Below are positions 1 through 5,087 of a DNA stretch of 5,315 bases, one piece after another. The notes beneath the pieces are model-generated. The model was not told the origin of the DNA and did not search any database. It saw nothing but the letters and a program-made list of their open reading frames with translations. Source of the stretch: Pseudomonas sp. (GTDB taxonomy: Bacteria; Pseudomonadota; Gammaproteobacteria; Pseudomonadales; Pseudomonadaceae); the NCBI GenBank assembly GCA_003527165.1, contig DPSI01000601.1:908-6222 (forward strand), written 5' to 3'. Made by a program: the position numbers and the translations under genes. The number at the start of each line of letters is the position of its first letter. Within the stretch, counting starts at the first letter, position 1.

Positions 1-222
1 CAGGCAAGGCGCAACGACCAACGGGGGTAACAGCCAGCGGCTGCCCCGAGGGGCGAGCGCAGCGAGTCAAACAGGTGAGGAAGCGGACTGGGCTCGCACT
101 CAAGTTTACGAGCTGTAAACGAGCACTCCGATTGGCCTCGCATCCGAGCCTGTTTTAACGCGGCATAACCGAACGCAGTAGTTTCACACACCTGCCGGCT
201 CCCCTTTTTGGAGAACACGTCG
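1..222. other. Upstream non-coding region rich in inverted repeats
   Basis: I see no plausible gene here. Nested inverted repeats fill most of the stretch: a small hairpin at 31-43 (CAGCC/GGCTG), a second at 43-54 (GCCC/GGGC with loop CGAG), and the large palindrome at 69-155 listed separately. From about 156 to 198 I see no recognisable motif. Shine-Dalgarno TGGAG for nrtB lies at 209-213. A short CTCC at 199-202 could pair with the GGAG at 210-213, but four base pairs are too few to claim a switch. The ABC substrate-binding gene expected upstream of nrtB must end before position 1, so this segment probably separates two genes of one transport operon. That is unusually long for such a junction and suggests an inserted intergenic element. 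Confidence 0.6.
69..155. repeat. 87-bp imperfect palindrome
   Basis: The outer arms are AAACAGG (69-75) and CCTGTTT (149-155). The inner arms are GTTTAC (104-109) and GTAAAC (115-120) around GAGCT. An intermediate block GGAAGCG (79-85) faces CGCATCC (139-145) with one mismatch. All three pairs share the same centre at position 112, which argues against independent chance pairing. I do not recognise the element with certainty. It could be a dispersed intergenic repeat or a small non-autonomous mobile element. No target-site duplication is obvious within the window. Confidence 0.5.
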
Positions 223-1212
223 ATGAGCAATCCAGCCGTCGTGCAGAACATCAAACAAACCCTCAGGGTCGGCCGTCAGGCCCGGCTCAAGCGTTGGCTG
301 CCACAGGTCATCATGCCGCTGGTGGGCATCCTCGCCTTCCTGCTGTTCTGGCAGCTGGTGGCGACCAATATCCAGACCAGCCTCGGCCAGTTTCCCGGCC
401 CGGTGCAGGTCGCCGAACAGTTCGACGGGCTGGTCGATGCGCACCTGCGCGAGCGCGAACGGGCCGCGGCCTTTTACGAGCGGCAGGAGCAACGCAACGC
501 CGAGCGCCTGGCCAAGGACCCGACCGCCGAGGTGAAGATCCGCCTCTACACCGGCAAGCCGACCTTTTTCGAGCAGATCCTCACCAGCCTATACACGGTG
601 ATGACCGGCTTCGCCATCGCCTCGCTGATCGCGGTCCCGCTGGGCATCGTCTGCGGGCTGAGCAAGCCGGTGTACAACGCCATCAATCCGCTGATCCAGA
701 TCTTCAAACCGGTGTCGCCGCTGGCCTGGCTGCCGCTGGTAACCATGGTGGTCAGCGCCGTGTACGTCAGTGACGACCCGCTGATGGCCAAATCCTTCGT
801 CACCTCGGCGCTGACCGTGGCGCTGTGCTGCCTGTGGCCAACGGTGATCAACACCACCGTCGGGGTCGCCAACCTCGACAAGGATCTGCAGAACGTCAGC
901 CGCGTGCTGCGCCTGTCGCCACTCAGCCACGTGCGCCGCATCGTGCTACCTGCCGCCATTCCGATGATTTTCACCGGTCTGCGCCTGTCGCTGGCGACCG
1001 GCTGGATGGTGTTGATCGCCGCGGAAATGCTGGCGCAGAACCCCGGCCTCGGAAAATTCATCTGGGACGAGTTCCAGAACGGCAGCTCCAACTCGCTGGG
1101 CCGGATCATGGTCGCGGTGATCGTCATCGGCCTGATCGGCTTCGCCCTGGATCGCATCATGCTGATGCTCCAGCGCCGCGTGAGCTGGGACAAGAACGCA
1201 GACCTGCGCTGA
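223..1212 (+). CDS. nrtB: Nitrate-type ABC transporter, permease subunit
   Basis: A 329-residue inner-membrane permease that forms the translocation channel of a nitrate (NrtABCD/SsuBC-like) importer. A membrane helix lies at about residues 31-48. A charged helical insert at about 70-110, rich in Arg, Glu and Gln, follows. The transport core has helices at about 124-146, 164-182, 190-208, 250-267 and 294-312. The cytoplasmic EAA-type coupling loop spans about 222-243 and ends in Arg-Ile-Val-Leu-Pro, the usual contact with the ATPase. I chose the ATG at 223 because TGGAG at 209-213 sits nine bases before it. An in-frame TTG at 208 lies upstream of that ribosome site's proper spacing. The ATPase gene follows after 10 nt, with its Shine-Dalgarno overlapping this stop. 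Nitrate specificity is inferred from family resemblance and from nasA nearby. Taurine, sulfonate or cyanate importers are the main alternatives. Confidence 0.88.
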   Translation: MSNPAVVQNIKQTLRVGRQARLKRWLPQVIMPLVGILAFLLFWQLVATNIQTSLGQFPGPVQVAEQFDGLVDAHLRERERAAAFYERQEQRNAERLAKDPTAEVKIRLYTGKPTFFEQILTSLYTVMTGFAIASLIAVPLGIVCGLSKPVYNAINPLIQIFKPVSPLAWLPLVTMVVSAVYVSDDPLMAKSFVTSALTVALCCLWPTVINTTVGVANLDKDLQNVSRVLRLSPLSHVRRIVLPAAIPMIFTGLRLSLATGWMVLIAAEMLAQNPGLGKFIWDEFQNGSSNSLGRIMVAVIVIGLIGFALDRIMLMLQRRVSWDKNADLR

Positions 1213-1222
1213 GGAAACCACC

Positions 1223-2017
1223 ATGAACAATGCCCACCTCGAACTCACCGGCGTCGGTATCAGCTTCCCCACCGACAAGGGGCTCTACTGCGCATTGCAG
1301 AACGTCAACCTGCGCATGGACAAGGGCGAGTTCGTCTCGCTGATCGGACACTCCGGCTGCGGCAAGTCGACGGTGCTGAACATCGTCGCCGGCCTTTATC
1401 AGGCCACGACCGGCGGGGTGATCCTCGACGGCCGTGAAGTCAACGAGCCCGGACCGGAGCGCGCCGTGGTGTTCCAGAACCACAGCCTGCTGCCCTGGCT
1501 GTCCTGCTACGAAAACGTCGAGCTGGCGGTACGGGAAGTCTTCAAGGGCCAGAAAAGCAAACGCGAAATGCGCGAGTGGATCGAGCACAACCTCGAACTG
1601 GTGCACATGACCCACGCCCGCGACAAGCGACCCAGCGAGATTTCCGGGGGCATGAAGCAGCGCATCGGCATCGCCCGCGCGCTGGCCATGCAACCCAAGG
1701 TGCTGCTGATGGACGAGCCCTTCGGCGCCCTAGACGCCCTCACCCGAGCGCACCTGCAGGATTCGCTGATGGAGATTCACGCCGACCTCGGCAACACCGT
1801 GATCATGATCACCCACGACGTCGACGAGGCCGTCCTGCTCTCCGACCGCATCGTGATGATGACCAACGGCCCCTCGGCAACGATCGGCGAGATTCTGAGC
1901 GTCGACCTGCCCCGCCCACGCGACCGCATGGTCCTGGCCCACGACGCTCAGTACCACGCCTATCGGGCACAAGTCCTGGAGTTCCTCTATCAGCGCCAGC
2001 AGCGGCCTGCGGCCTGA
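1223..2017 (+). CDS. nrtD: Nitrate-type ABC transporter, ATP-binding subunit
   Basis: A 264-residue ABC ATPase that powers uptake through NrtB from the cytoplasmic side. All nucleotide-binding motifs are intact and in order: Walker A GHSGCGKST (42-50), Q-loop Gln85 in VVFQ, signature SGGMKQR (141-147), Walker B VLLMDEP (160-166, Asp164 and Glu165), D-loop GALDA (168-172) and switch His198 in ITHD. The length fits a single ATPase domain, as in NrtD. Cyanobacterial NrtC carries an additional C-terminal binding-protein-like domain, which is absent here, so the importer is probably a homodimer of this subunit. GAGG at 1211-1214 overlaps the nrtB stop and precedes the ATG by eight bases, indicating coupled translation. 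Some annotations of this family use the name nrtC. SsuB or TauB of sulfonate uptake are close relatives. Confidence 0.9.
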   Translation: MNNAHLELTGVGISFPTDKGLYCALQNVNLRMDKGEFVSLIGHSGCGKSTVLNIVAGLYQATTGGVILDGREVNEPGPERAVVFQNHSLLPWLSCYENVELAVREVFKGQKSKREMREWIEHNLELVHMTHARDKRPSEISGGMKQRIGIARALAMQPKVLLMDEPFGALDALTRAHLQDSLMEIHADLGNTVIMITHDVDEAVLLSDRIVMMTNGPSATIGEILSVDLPRPRDRMVLAHDAQYHAYRAQVLEFLYQRQQRPAA

Positions 2018-2085
2018 CCGCAACGCAGCTCAGGTTTTGCCTCGCTGGGCACGCCTCGCGTCGCATCACCTGGCTGCGCCGACGC

Positions 2086-2113
2086 CTTCGCAGGAGCGAG
2101 CTTGCTCGCGAAG
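2086..2113. repeat. REP-type palindrome after nrtD
   Basis: GCGAGC (2096-2101) and GCTCGC (2104-2109) form a near-perfect palindrome. An outer pair, CTTCGC (2086-2091) and GCGAAG (2108-2113), flanks it. The core AGGAGCGAGCTTGCTCGCGA matches the repetitive extragenic palindromes I know from pseudomonads. It lies in the 141-nt spacer between the nrt genes and the chemotaxis-type gene. It may stabilise the 3' end of the nrt transcript or attenuate read-through. It is followed by only four T (2115-2118), so I do not call it an intrinsic terminator. Confidence 0.65.
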
Positions 2114-2158
2114 CTTTTCGAGCTCACGGCCTTTAGCAATCGAATCGGAAATTAAGAC

Positions 2159-3280
2159 ATGGACAGAGCACTGATCGGTGCCAGCGCGGCGACCGATAAC
2201 CTTAAAGCGACGCCAATCGCTACGGCAAACCCGCATCTGGACTGGCTGGTTCTCGCAGCTTGGGCCACCGCCTGCATCGCCGCACTCTGGCAACAACAGA
2301 TGCTGGCTCTGCCAATCGCCTGCTGCGCTGCCGGTCTGCAACTGACACAGCAGCGCAAGCAGCGCATGAATCGGCGGCACAGCGGGCACCTTCTAGCCGT
2401 GCTCGGGCAGCAGCAAGGGCTCGCCGATCCACGCGAGGATCTGGTCGCCGCTTTTAGCGCCCAATCGCTGCGCAGCGAACGTTTACGCAGTGAAGTGCAA
2501 TTCGCCAACGATGCCCTGGAGCGCATGGCCGGCACAGCCGAGCACAGCAGTGTCGACCAGGGTCAGCGAGTGCTGGCGATCACCGAAGCCAGCAAGGCGC
2601 TGAGCCAGAACCTGGAGCGGGTCAGCTCGCTGGGTCAGCAAGCCATGCATGCCTTTGCCGAAACCTATCGGGAAAGCCAGGCCGGTCGCGACAGTGCCCT
2701 GTCCGTCAGCACCACCATGACCGAGGTGCGCGAGAGCATGCAACGCACCTCCGATGCGGTCGGCCAACTGCTGCAGGACACCGCCGCCGTGGGCAAGGCC
2801 GCGTCGAGCATCCAGAACGTCGCCAAACAGACACAGCTGCTGGCCCTCAACGCCTCCATCGAAGCGGCACGGGCGGGCGAACATGGGCGCGGCTTCGCCG
2901 TGGTGGCCGACGAGGTCCGCCAGCTGGCGCTGACCAGCGACCGCGCCGCCCAGGACATCACCAGCGTCGTCGCCACGACGGGTCACGCGGTTTGCCGTGT
3001 CGAAGCCGAAGTCGTTCAGCACCAGCATTTGCTGGAGCAAAGCGGCGAGCAGAGCAGCGCATTGGCCGCCGAACTCGATCAGCTGGCGCGGCGCAGCCAA
3101 CTCAGCCTGACCGAACTCGATCGCCTGCAAGCGGCCCTTGAAGAGCAGCGACACAGCAACCGCCTGCTGCGCGATCAGCTCGAGCACGTCGAAACCGGCG
3201 TCGAGCGCCAGCGAAGCCAGGCCGAAGAGCTGCACAGCCTGACCCTCTACCTCACTCGACTCAGCCGTACGGAAGCCTGA
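2159..3280 (+). CDS. Methyl-accepting chemotaxis-type protein without sensor domain
   Basis: A 373-residue membrane-attached signalling protein. Two hydrophobic segments at about 27-44 and 48-63, joined by a short Gln-rich turn, make a membrane hairpin with no room for a periplasmic ligand domain. A long coiled coil (about 85-215) leads directly to the conserved receptor tip at about 218-257. The tip carries [20 protein letters not shown] (231-250) and DEVRQLA (251-257). The returning helix runs to the C terminus. I see no HAMP domain and no C-terminal CheR-binding pentapeptide. In the usual tip motif QTNLLALNA the Asn is Gln here (QTQLLALNA, 224-232). The tip is otherwise intact, so binding to CheA and CheW is expected. 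GGAA at 2147-2150 serves as Shine-Dalgarno. The NIT-like gene starts 2 nt after the stop, suggesting that it supplies the missing sensory input. No sigma-28 promoter was found upstream. Confidence 0.88.
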   Translation: MDRALIGASAATDNLKATPIATANPHLDWLVLAAWATACIAALWQQQMLALPIACCAAGLQLTQQRKQRMNRRHSGHLLAVLGQQQGLADPREDLVAAFSAQSLRSERLRSEVQFANDALERMAGTAEHSSVDQGQRVLAITEASKALSQNLERVSSLGQQAMHAFAETYRESQAGRDSALSVSTTMTEVRESMQRTSDAVGQLLQDTAAVGKAASSIQNVAKQTQLLALNASIEAARAGEHGRGFAVVADEVRQLALTSDRAAQDITSVVATTGHAVCRVEAEVVQHQHLLEQSGEQSSALAAELDQLARRSQLSLTELDRLQAALEEQRHSNRLLRDQLEHVETGVERQRSQAEELHSLTLYLTRLSRTEA

Positions 3281-3282
3281 CC

Positions 3283-3978
3283 ATGGAAGTATCGATCGCC
3301 CTGACCCTGGCCGCCTGCCTGGTACTGCTCGGCAACCACCTCAGTCGCGTCGCTGCCGAGCGGCACCGCAAGCGCCTCAGCGCGACCGATGTCCAGGCGC
3401 TGCAGTACGCGCTGGAGGTCCTTCAGTTCATGCAGAAGCACCGTGGCCTCGGTGGCCAGCGTGATGCCGCAGCCACGACGCAGCGGCTGGAGGTCGCGGC
3501 CCGTCTCGACCGGCTTTGGCAGGAGTGGAAAGGAGAGGAAAACCGACCCGCAATGCGCGCCCTGTGGCAGCAGATTCGCCAGAACCCGGCAGACTTCGAG
3601 CCGCACTGCATCCTCATCGAACAACTGCTCGAAAGCATTCATGTGCTCGAGCTGCGCCTGGCCTTTCAGGGCAATCCTCAGGTGACCGGCCTATGCGAAG
3701 CGTGCCGTGCACTGGAAGACCTCGGCCGGCTGCGCGGCCTGGCGGTGCGTGCGGCCAACTACGAAAAGTGCCCGCTGGATATGCAAATCCAGATGCGCTA
3801 TCTCTGTCAGCGCCTCGCCGACCCGATTGGCGGCAAGACCCTGAGCAATCTCATCGAGCATCTGGAGCGCAACCTGATCAACGCACCGCGGGTCAGCCTG
3901 GCGCCGGCCGAATGTTACGCACTGATCACGCCGATCATCGATGAGCGTTTGCAGGGCATCCGCCACAGCATTGCCTAA
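3283..3978 (+). CDS. Membrane-anchored helical protein, NIT/PilJ-like sensor candidate
   Basis: A 231-residue protein with an N-terminal hydrophobic helix (about 4-18) followed by a basic stretch with Arg22, Arg27 and His-Arg-Lys-Arg at 28-31. By the positive-inside rule this places the rest in the cytoplasm. The remainder is almost wholly alpha-helical. Two motifs resemble the nitrate- and nitrite-sensing NIT domain and related PilJ-type bundles: LQFMQKHRGLG (47-57, compare Gln-Lys-Glu-Arg-Gly in NIT) and LEDLGRLRGLAVRAA (144-158). In NasR the NIT domain binds nitrate through arginines, so Arg54, Arg149 and Arg151 are candidates here. GGAAG at 3271-3275, inside the end of the upstream gene, is its Shine-Dalgarno. 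The 2-nt gap implies coupled translation with the chemotaxis-type protein. The gene itself is secure. The NIT relationship is a judgement by eye, and an unrelated coiled-coil accessory protein remains possible. Confidence 0.6.
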   Translation: MEVSIALTLAACLVLLGNHLSRVAAERHRKRLSATDVQALQYALEVLQFMQKHRGLGGQRDAAATTQRLEVAARLDRLWQEWKGEENRPAMRALWQQIRQNPADFEPHCILIEQLLESIHVLELRLAFQGNPQVTGLCEACRALEDLGRLRGLAVRAANYEKCPLDMQIQMRYLCQRLADPIGGKTLSNLIEHLERNLINAPRVSLAPAECYALITPIIDERLQGIRHSIA

Positions 3979-4311
3979 CGCCCTGCAGCAGGTGATGCAA
4001 GGACCATCAGCGGGCTGAATCTTGCTTGGACCTGGAACGCGGACACGTAAAATTGGCGTCCGCACGTCGCGCTGCCAACCCGCTTAAACCACCTAGCGGC
4101 CTGAACGGACGATTCATGCAACCATACGTTCAAGCCTGCCCGAACCTTGCAGGAGGCGCGCCCCGCGGCGAACGCAGTCCGCTGGGCTGTCTGGCTGCAG
4201 TGTCGCGCTGCGAGGGCACGATTCGCCGCTGAGGTCGGCGCTCCCATAGCCTCAAGTCCACGACGTTGAGCGAACCAACTTTCCAACACGCTACTAGCCA
4301 ACGAGAGCACC
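3979..4311. other. Intergenic spacer upstream of the thioesterase
   Basis: I find no credible gene in these 333 bases. The longest open frame begins at a TTG, has no ribosome site and encodes an Arg/Pro/Gly-rich composition typical of non-coding GC-rich DNA. The stretch holds a candidate sigma-70 promoter with an overlapping palindrome (4026-4063, listed separately). It also holds an inverted pair TGAACG (4102-4107) / CGTTCA (4127-4132) and a small hairpin CGCCG/CGGCG at 4224-4240 without a T-run. I see no clear intrinsic terminator for the upstream pair. Confidence 0.55.
4026..4063 (+). promoter_or_regulatory. Candidate sigma-70 promoter with overlapping palindrome
   Basis: TTGGAC (4026-4031) and TAAAAT (4048-4053) are spaced by 16 bp. 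The -10 matches five of six consensus positions, but the -35 matches only three. The -10 lies inside an inverted repeat, GCGGAC (4039-4044) / GTCCGC (4058-4063), centred on 4051, which is a position where a bound repressor would block RNA polymerase. The thioesterase start is about 250 nt downstream, so the leader would be long. Function is inferred from pattern only. Confidence 0.35.
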
Positions 4312-4749
4312 ATGGCCCGCCTGTCCTTGCAGTTTCCCGAAGACCAGTTCTGCTTCACCACCCAGCTGACCGTACGCATCACTGATATCAACGCCGCCAA
4401 CCATCTTGCCAACGATTCGATGATCTCGATGATTTCCGAGGCGCGGGCGCGTTTCCTATTCGCCTACGGCATCGCCCGAAAGGACGGCAGCGGCATCATC
4501 GTCACCGACCTGGCGACCACCTACAAAGCCGAGGCCCACGCGCGCGATGTGCTGTTGTTCGAAGTTGGCGTGATGGATTTCAACAAGTACGGCGGCGACA
4601 TCACCTTCCGCATTACCCGCCCCGCCGATAGCACGCCGATCGCCATGGCCAAGTCGGGCTTCGTTTTCTACAACTATCTGGAGACCCGGGTGGTCCCGAT
4701 GCCCAGCGAGTTCGAGGCGAAATTCCCCAAGGTCAATCGCATCGCCTGA
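4312..4749 (+). CDS. Hotdog-fold thioesterase (4HBT/YbgC-like)
   Basis: A 145-residue cytoplasmic protein with the pattern of small acyl-CoA thioesterases of the 4-hydroxybenzoyl-CoA thioesterase superfamily. The characteristic N-terminal strand and turn read VRITDINAANHLANDSM (21-37), where family members have Arg-x-x-Asp-x-Asp-x-x-x-His-x-Asn. Asp25 sits at the usual catalytic acid position, His31 and Asn34 fit the loop, and Glu43 lies in the following hotdog helix (SEARARFLF, 42-50). The second family Asp is Asn27 here. The C-terminal half forms beta strands, as expected. The length is normal for the family. The substrate is unknown and nothing in the sequence ties it to nitrate. The start is ATG 4312, preceded by a weak GAGAG (4303-4307). 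It has its own 333-nt upstream spacer and is followed by palindromes, so it is probably transcribed separately from nasA. Confidence 0.82.
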   Translation: MARLSLQFPEDQFCFTTQLTVRITDINAANHLANDSMISMISEARARFLFAYGIARKDGSGIIVTDLATTYKAEAHARDVLLFEVGVMDFNKYGGDITFRITRPADSTPIAMAKSGFVFYNYLETRVVPMPSEFEAKFPKVNRIA

Positions 4750-4787
4750 TGCGCCCCACTTCGAAGCACGGCGCACCATGGGTGCGC
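4750..4787. promoter_or_regulatory. Overlapping palindromes between thioesterase and nasA promoter
   Basis: Two palindromes overlap directly after the thioesterase stop. The first spans 4750-4775: arms TGCGCC and GGCGCA around the core CTTCGAAG, with three mismatched positions on each side. The second is perfect, GCGCACC (4771-4777), ATG, GGTGCGC (4781-4787). The second lies about 100 bp before the predicted sigma-54 start, where NtrC sites usually are. It resembles the NtrC half site GCACC/GGTGC, but the gap is 3 bp rather than the usual 5. It could instead be a transcript-ending hairpin, although no T-run follows. Confidence 0.4.
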
Positions 4788-4852
4788 GCCTCCCCCAAAC
4801 CACAAGCCTACTGACTGCTCTGCAGGGCGCTTCAATCCGCGATTGCGGCTCT

Positions 4853-4868
4853 TGGCACAGCTTCTGCT
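4853..4868 (+). promoter_or_regulatory. Sigma-54 (RpoN) promoter of nasA
   Basis: TTGGCAC (4852-4858) and CTGCT (4864-4868) match the -24/-12 consensus TTGGCAC-N5-TTGCW with one mismatch. The invariant GG (4854-4855) and GC (4866-4867) are exactly 12 bp apart. Counting 12 bases on from the C at 4867 gives a start near 4879. That lies three bases before the first leader hairpin and so agrees with the antitermination element. Sigma-54 promoters need an enhancer-binding activator. For nitrate assimilation genes in pseudomonads and Azotobacter this is NtrC. Confidence 0.75.
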
Positions 4869-4881
4869 TATCGCAAGGCAG

Positions 4882-4926
4882 GTAGCCAAAGGCGGTTACT
4901 CACAGACATGACAAAGGCGTCGCGTT
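4882..4926 (+). promoter_or_regulatory. ANTAR-type (NasT/NasR) antitermination RNA element
   Basis: There are two hairpins with identical hexaloops. P1 is GTAGCC (4882-4887), loop AAAGGC (4888-4893), GGTTAC (4894-4899), six pairs including one G-U. P2 is TGAC (4909-4912), loop AAAGGC (4913-4918), GTCG (4919-4922). P2 can extend past one mismatch to 4905 and 4926. Both loops have A at position 1 and G at position 4, the known hallmark of RNA targets of ANTAR proteins. The P2 loop and 3' side coincide with the 5' arm of the terminator at 4913-4924, so P2 and the terminator cannot form together. In the established model, NasT, released from NasS when nitrate or nitrite is present, binds both loops and prevents termination. 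The NasT identity is inferred, because its gene is outside the window. Confidence 0.78.
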
Positions 4927-4964
4927 GCCCCGTTGAGACTGACGGTGGTTCGCGGCGCCTTTTT
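4913..4964 (+). terminator. Intrinsic terminator (attenuator) in the nasA leader
   Basis: AAAGGCGTCGCG (4913-4924) pairs with CGCGGCGCCTTT (4951-4962) over 12 positions with a single T-G wobble. Five T (4960-4964) follow. The 26-nt loop can form an inner hairpin, CCGT (4930-4933) / ACGG (4942-4945). It lies about 35 to 85 nt into the predicted transcript and 123 nt before the nasA start, so it ends transcription before the gene unless disrupted. It overlaps the second ANTAR hairpin, which makes it a conditional attenuator. Confidence 0.82.
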
Positions 4965-4970
4965 CGTTTG

Positions 4971-5030
4971 GCCCCAACGAGCAGGGGCGCGGGCATTGCC
5001 CGCCTGGATTTGAGGCTGCCGCCCGGCAGC
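4971..5030 (+). other. Cluster of hairpins in distal nasA leader
   Basis: Three consecutive inverted repeats lie between the attenuator and nasA: GCCCC/GGGGC (4971-4975 and 4984-4988), GCGGGC/GCCCGC with a 3-nt loop (4989-5003), and GCTGCC/GGCAGC with a 4-nt loop (5015-5030). None is followed by a T-run. They would make a highly structured 5' untranslated region and might affect RNA stability or the pace of RNA polymerase. No function can be assigned from sequence alone. Confidence 0.5.
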
Positions 5031-5087
5031 GCGGCATTCCCCGACGGCCATCTCGCCGCCGGAACAACTTGTCTAGTGAGGTATTCG

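Noticed and set aside
69..155. Integron attC site
   Set aside because: The size and imperfect palindromy fit, but the ends lack the GTTRRRY / RYYYAAC core-site consensus, and no integrase or gene cassette is visible.
546..1193. 215-residue open frame on the - strand
   Set aside because: It is a shadow of nrtB with no recognisable domain and Arg/Ser/Thr-heavy composition typical of reverse frames.
208..1212. Longer nrtB reading from TTG at 208
   Set aside because: The TTG overlaps the Shine-Dalgarno TGGAG (209-213), which is correctly spaced for ATG 223, and the five extra residues match nothing in the family.
2096..2118. Intrinsic terminator after nrtD
   Set aside because: The hairpin is a REP core and only four T follow after a GAAGC interruption. 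Termination is possible but not supported.
2483..3235. 250-residue open frame on the - strand
   Set aside because: It is antisense to the chemotaxis-type gene, whose tip motif is unmistakable. Long antisense frames are common in high-GC coding DNA.
4026..4232. 68-residue open frame in the 3979-4311 spacer
   Set aside because: It starts with TTG, lacks a ribosome site, has a composition like random GC-rich DNA, and begins inside the candidate promoter.
4224..4240. Terminator hairpin before the thioesterase
   Set aside because: Only a 5-bp stem and no T-run follows.
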